Shown piece by piece: positions 6,688-9,112 of a DNA stretch of 9,112 nucleotides; position 1 is the stretch's first letter, and each line of letters starts with the position of its first letter. The translations under genes and the position numbers were made by a program. Origin of the DNA: Candidatus Kapaibacterium sp. GTDB lineage: Bacteria > Bacteroidota > Ignavibacteria > Kapaibacteriales > UBA2268. Below the pieces are notes generated by a model, which was given only the letters and a program-made list of their open reading frames with translations, searched no databases and was not told the DNA's origin. The stretch covers positions 1 to 9,112 of the forward strand of contig JAQIDA010000190.1 in assembly GCA_027858275.1 (NCBI GenBank), in the 5' to 3' direction.

Positions 6688-6745
6688 GAAAATTTGTCTG
6701 TATTTATTAAAATTGTGATTTCATTTGTCCGAGAAGAACGATCCT

Positions 6746-8920
6746 CTATCTCAGCACATTAAACTTCGTGCGCAAAACAGCCGTAGGAGTCTTCAAAACA
6801 GTGAAATATAAACCCGATGACAGCTCTCTGATATCTACTTCATAGTCCTGCTCATCGGAAAAGCCTGCGCCGCTGTATACTTCTGCCGCCTTATTGCCGA
6901 GTATGTCGACAATATATAGTTCTGTATATCCATTGTCAATTAGTTCAATTTTAATTTTCAAGGTATTTACAACCGGATTGGGACTGCTCGAATATAGTTT
7001 TAATTCTGATCCGTCGCTTACGAAAAATCTCGTTCCGTCTGCTTCACAGAGGTTGAGGCAGATCTCGCCTTCATAGAATTTCTCTAAATAAATCATTCCT
7101 TCATATTCGCTTCCGTCGACCGCGTAGAATTTTAATGAATCGACCGAGAAGCTCATGCATTCCATATCATTCAACATGGTTTTATACCCCACAACTGCCA
7201 ATCCTTCGGGATTGTCCTGATAAGGGCCGGTGATAGTCGTTGTTCTTATTGATCCGTTGACGGTATGTGTCATTGTGCCGTTTGTGGGGGAGACTAATTT
7301 TTCAGGATAGAGAAAATCTCTGTCATAGCTGAAAGAAAGCACAAATTTGTCATAGGGATCCGCCTTATAAGTGTTGTCGTTTGCCGTTATTTGAATCGGC
7401 ACATTTAGATATTGACTGACATCGCAAACTGTGTCAGGAAAGACAAGCCCCACATCAGGCAATAAACCATATCCGCCGATATAGGCATAAGAATCAGCGT
7501 CTCCGTAGCCGACTGCCCAAACTCCAAAGACTGAATCAGACTCAAGAGTGTGTGCTCCGCTCGCTGTTTGTTTGACAGCGTAAGCGAATTCTGAATTTTC
7601 AATATCAATGAATTCCTCATCAAACGGCAATCCGTCCAGGTTAATCAAATGAGAGTTCATTTTTGCTGTGATAACAATCAGATAATGCTCAGAATAAGCG
7701 ATGTTTTGTTTGTCATCATATGCGTGTATATTCACCAATGTATAATTATTTCTAAATTGTTCTTTTGCGGGCATTATCATCATGCAAGGATCACTTACTC
7801 CGGTATTACCCGCCACCCCTGAACTCATTTTGATCTGAGCAACCATAATAGGATTTTCGGAAGTGAAATGTACTCCTTCTGTCAAATCACTTTCATGAAA
7901 TTCTCCGGCGTCCAACGTCTGATAATAACTCCCGTTTTTGTAAATATCAGTCCCGTCATAAGCTGCGATTATTCTGTATCTGTCTTCCCAATTAGTATAA
8001 ATTTTTATTGGTTCGGGAAAAGGAGTTAAAAAAGCGTTTCTCCCCCAAATATTTATCGGCGGCATTTGCGAGCACAGCATATCACGCGAGATACCTGCTT
8101 TTGATTTCGATCGAGGAACTAATGCCCTCTGATGTCCGCCGAATACCGCGACAGGCTTATCAGACTTTATATATGTCCCGGTCAAATCTTCTCTTGCGGA
8201 AGGATTGTCATCATAAGATGTCGCAGATTCGTTCATATATGCCTGAACAAGATAGACTTCGCCCTTATCTAATATTGCATTAAGATTTTTTGATTTAGTC
8301 TTCCAACTTCGGTCGGGAGCCAATGTAATATTGATTTGTGTGTCATCCTCAGTTGCAACTATAGCGAATTCCGACGGTGCGTGAGAGCCTACAGAGTAGG
8401 GTTCTCCCCAAAATGTTTCTACGATCATATCGCTGTTGTAAGACATAACATAGTATTCCAAACCCAAGCCCTTGGTCGGAATCACCAAAAAAGCGTCTGA
8501 TGTTTTTAATGCTTTATTCAAACCGTATGCTACAATTATTTCATCGGATGTGATATGAAAAGATTGGGGAACCGGTGTTTCACATTGATTGGACATATCG
8601 ATTTTATGATCGACTATATAGCCTTCCAATTCATATGTTTTATAAAAGAGACCAAATTTCACTACCTCTTCGGGGTTATTAATTCTTCCTTCAAAGCTAT
8701 ATTCATTCGCGAATTTATCTCTGTATTCAATCTTGAAATCAGTCTCTTGAGCAGAGGTTACATAAATAAACAGAGAATCATTATTATCACCGTCGTGATA
8801 ATTCGGAATAAAAGTCAGCCAAAAATCCTTGCCGGATTTGCTTGTGCTTGCTGCCGTCAACTCGCTTGAGGCTCCGATCAACAAAAACAGCATTATTATA
8901 GCAATATATATTTTTTTCAC
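6746..8920 (-). CDS. Secreted IgGFc-binding-like protein with T9SS type A sorting domain
   Basis: A 724-residue exported surface protein. The signal peptide covers residues 1 to about 24. Residues about 30-485 resemble the IgGFc-binding protein N-terminal domain: GKDFWLTFIPN (30-40), the SEFAIVATEDDTQINITL stretch (183-200), TYIKSDKPVAVFGGHQR (249-265), SQMPPINIWGRN (284-295) and FGVWAVGYGDADSYAYIGG (465-483). After a beta-rich linker (about 490-635), residues about 641-724 form a type IX sorting domain with SPNP (646-649), a DILGN turn and LSSGLYF. It should cross the outer membrane by T9SS and be released or attached at the surface. The family name comes from human FCGBP; a real IgG-binding role in bacteria is not implied. 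It starts with GTG at 8918-8920: an in-frame TGA lies two codons upstream, and a good ribosome binding site and the signal peptide fit that start. It ends in TAG, 58 bp before the OmpA-like gene. Confidence 0.88.
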   Translation of the reverse strand: MKKIYIAIIMLFLLIGASSELTAASTSKSGKDFWLTFIPNYHDGDNNDSLFIYVTSAQETDFKIEYRDKFANEYSFEGRINNPEEVVKFGLFYKTYELEGYIVDHKIDMSNQCETPVPQSFHITSDEIIVAYGLNKALKTSDAFLVIPTKGLGLEYYVMSYNSDMIVETFWGEPYSVGSHAPSEFAIVATEDDTQINITLAPDRSWKTKSKNLNAILDKGEVYLVQAYMNESATSYDDNPSAREDLTGTYIKSDKPVAVFGGHQRALVPRSKSKAGISRDMLCSQMPPINIWGRNAFLTPFPEPIKIYTNWEDRYRIIAAYDGTDIYKNGSYYQTLDAGEFHESDLTEGVHFTSENPIMVAQIKMSSGVAGNTGVSDPCMMIMPAKEQFRNNYTLVNIHAYDDKQNIAYSEHYLIVITAKMNSHLINLDGLPFDEEFIDIENSEFAYAVKQTASGAHTLESDSVFGVWAVGYGDADSYAYIGGYGLLPDVGLVFPDTVCDVSQYLNVPIQITANDNTYKADPYDKFVLSFSYDRDFLYPEKLVSPTNGTMTHTVNGSIRTTTITGPYQDNPEGLAVVGYKTMLNDMECMSFSVDSLKFYAVDGSEYEGMIYLEKFYEGEICLNLCEADGTRFFVSDGSELKLYSSSPNPVVNTLKIKIELIDNGYTELYIVDILGNKAAEVYSGAGFSDEQDYEVDIRELSSGLYFTVLKTPTAVLRTKFNVLR

Positions 8921-8923
8921 AAT

Positions 8924-8931
8924 TCACCTTT
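8924..8931 (-). promoter_or_regulatory. Ribosome binding site deciding the GTG start
   Basis: On the minus strand AAAGGTGA (8931 to 8924) lies 3 nt before the GTG at 8920; the GGTG core is 4 nt away. It is the clearest Shine-Dalgarno-like sequence in the window. Together with the upstream in-frame TGA it supports a GTG start over the internal ATG at codon 10. Confidence 0.55.
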
Positions 8932-8988
8932 AATTTCAATTATGCCTTTACTTGTTAATAACACCTAAATCAACATAAGGTGGCAGTT

Positions 8989-9016
8989 CGTATAACATAA
9001 CAAAAATCAGAGTAAA
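8989..9016 (-). promoter_or_regulatory. Candidate promoter for the surface-protein unit
   Basis: On the minus strand TTTACT (9016-9011) and an extended -10, TGT-TATACG (8997-8989), are separated by 16 bp between the hexamers. Each hexamer matches the sigma-70 consensus at four of six bases. Transcription would start near 8982, giving a leader of about 60 nt that includes an 11-bp palindrome, TGTTAATAACA (8953-8963). The match is modest and the sigma factor used here is unknown. Confidence 0.3.
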
Positions 9017-9112
9017 AGTATAATTAATTTTAACTCCATCTTTTATATTTCAGTTTGTTTCTTAACTAAAATCATTTGATGTACTTTGCTTTCTTTATTT
9101 ATTCTCCTTGAC

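Noticed and set aside
9095..9112. Possible C-terminal codons of an upstream minus-strand gene at the window edge (VKENK then TAA)
   Set aside because: Only five codons would be visible, which is far too short to support a gene.
1..9112. CRISPR array, tRNA, rRNA, transposase gene or phage genes
   Set aside because: No regularly spaced direct repeats other than the coding 48-bp array, no cloverleaf-like or rRNA sequence, and no mobile-element protein in any frame was recognised.

Overview
The window looks like chromosomal DNA from a member of the Bacteroidota/FCB group, possibly a Kapabacteria- or Ignavibacteria-like lineage. The main support is a secreted protein with an IgGFc-binding-type region and a C-terminal type IX secretion (T9SS) sorting domain, next to a beta-barrel/OmpA-like surface protein. 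Weak Shine-Dalgarno signals at most starts, moderate GC content and lipoprotein metal-efflux components agree with this. There is no 16S or single-copy marker gene here, so the phylum call is an inference.

Layout. Positions 1-142 hold a GC-rich inverted-repeat element and no gene. Positions 143-2082 (minus strand) hold two genes of a metal-handling locus: a short His-rich membrane or secreted protein (1666-2082), then a periplasmic adaptor lipoprotein of an RND efflux pump (143-1534). The adaptor's N-terminus carries five 48-bp tandem repeats coding for a His/Asp/Glu-rich tail. The pump and outer-membrane channel genes are not in the window. A 187-bp divergent spacer separates this locus from a plus-strand gene (2270-4057) for a single-chain aconitase-superfamily enzyme, in which a LeuC-like [4Fe-4S] part is fused to a LeuD-like swivel domain. 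That gene converges on the next minus-strand gene across a 200-bp spacer holding a perfect 24-bp inverted repeat.

Positions 4258-8920 (minus strand) form a probable two-gene cell-surface unit. First comes the 724-residue secreted IgGFc-binding/T9SS protein (6746-8920, GTG start). After 58 bp comes a reading frame of 810 codons (4258-6687) coding for a signal peptide, a beta-barrel, an Ig-like linker and two OmpA-like modules. This second gene is broken by two in-frame TAA codons (codons 513 and 609) with no frameshift anywhere. The first stop lies inside an otherwise intact OmpA-like domain. I read it as a recently inactivated gene, or one with sequence errors or readthrough, and not as three separate genes.

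How the parts relate: the metal locus exports or buffers cations in the periplasm; the aconitase-like enzyme is cytoplasmic and isomerises a 2-hydroxy di- or tricarboxylic acid, most likely in branched-chain amino acid synthesis or a related chain-elongation pathway; the 4258-8920 unit builds the cell surface. I see no rRNA, tRNA, CRISPR array or transposase gene. The most interesting signals are the doubly interrupted OmpA-like gene, the expanding His-rich repeat in the efflux adaptor, the fused LeuC-LeuD enzyme and two MITE/REP-like intergenic inverted-repeat elements.
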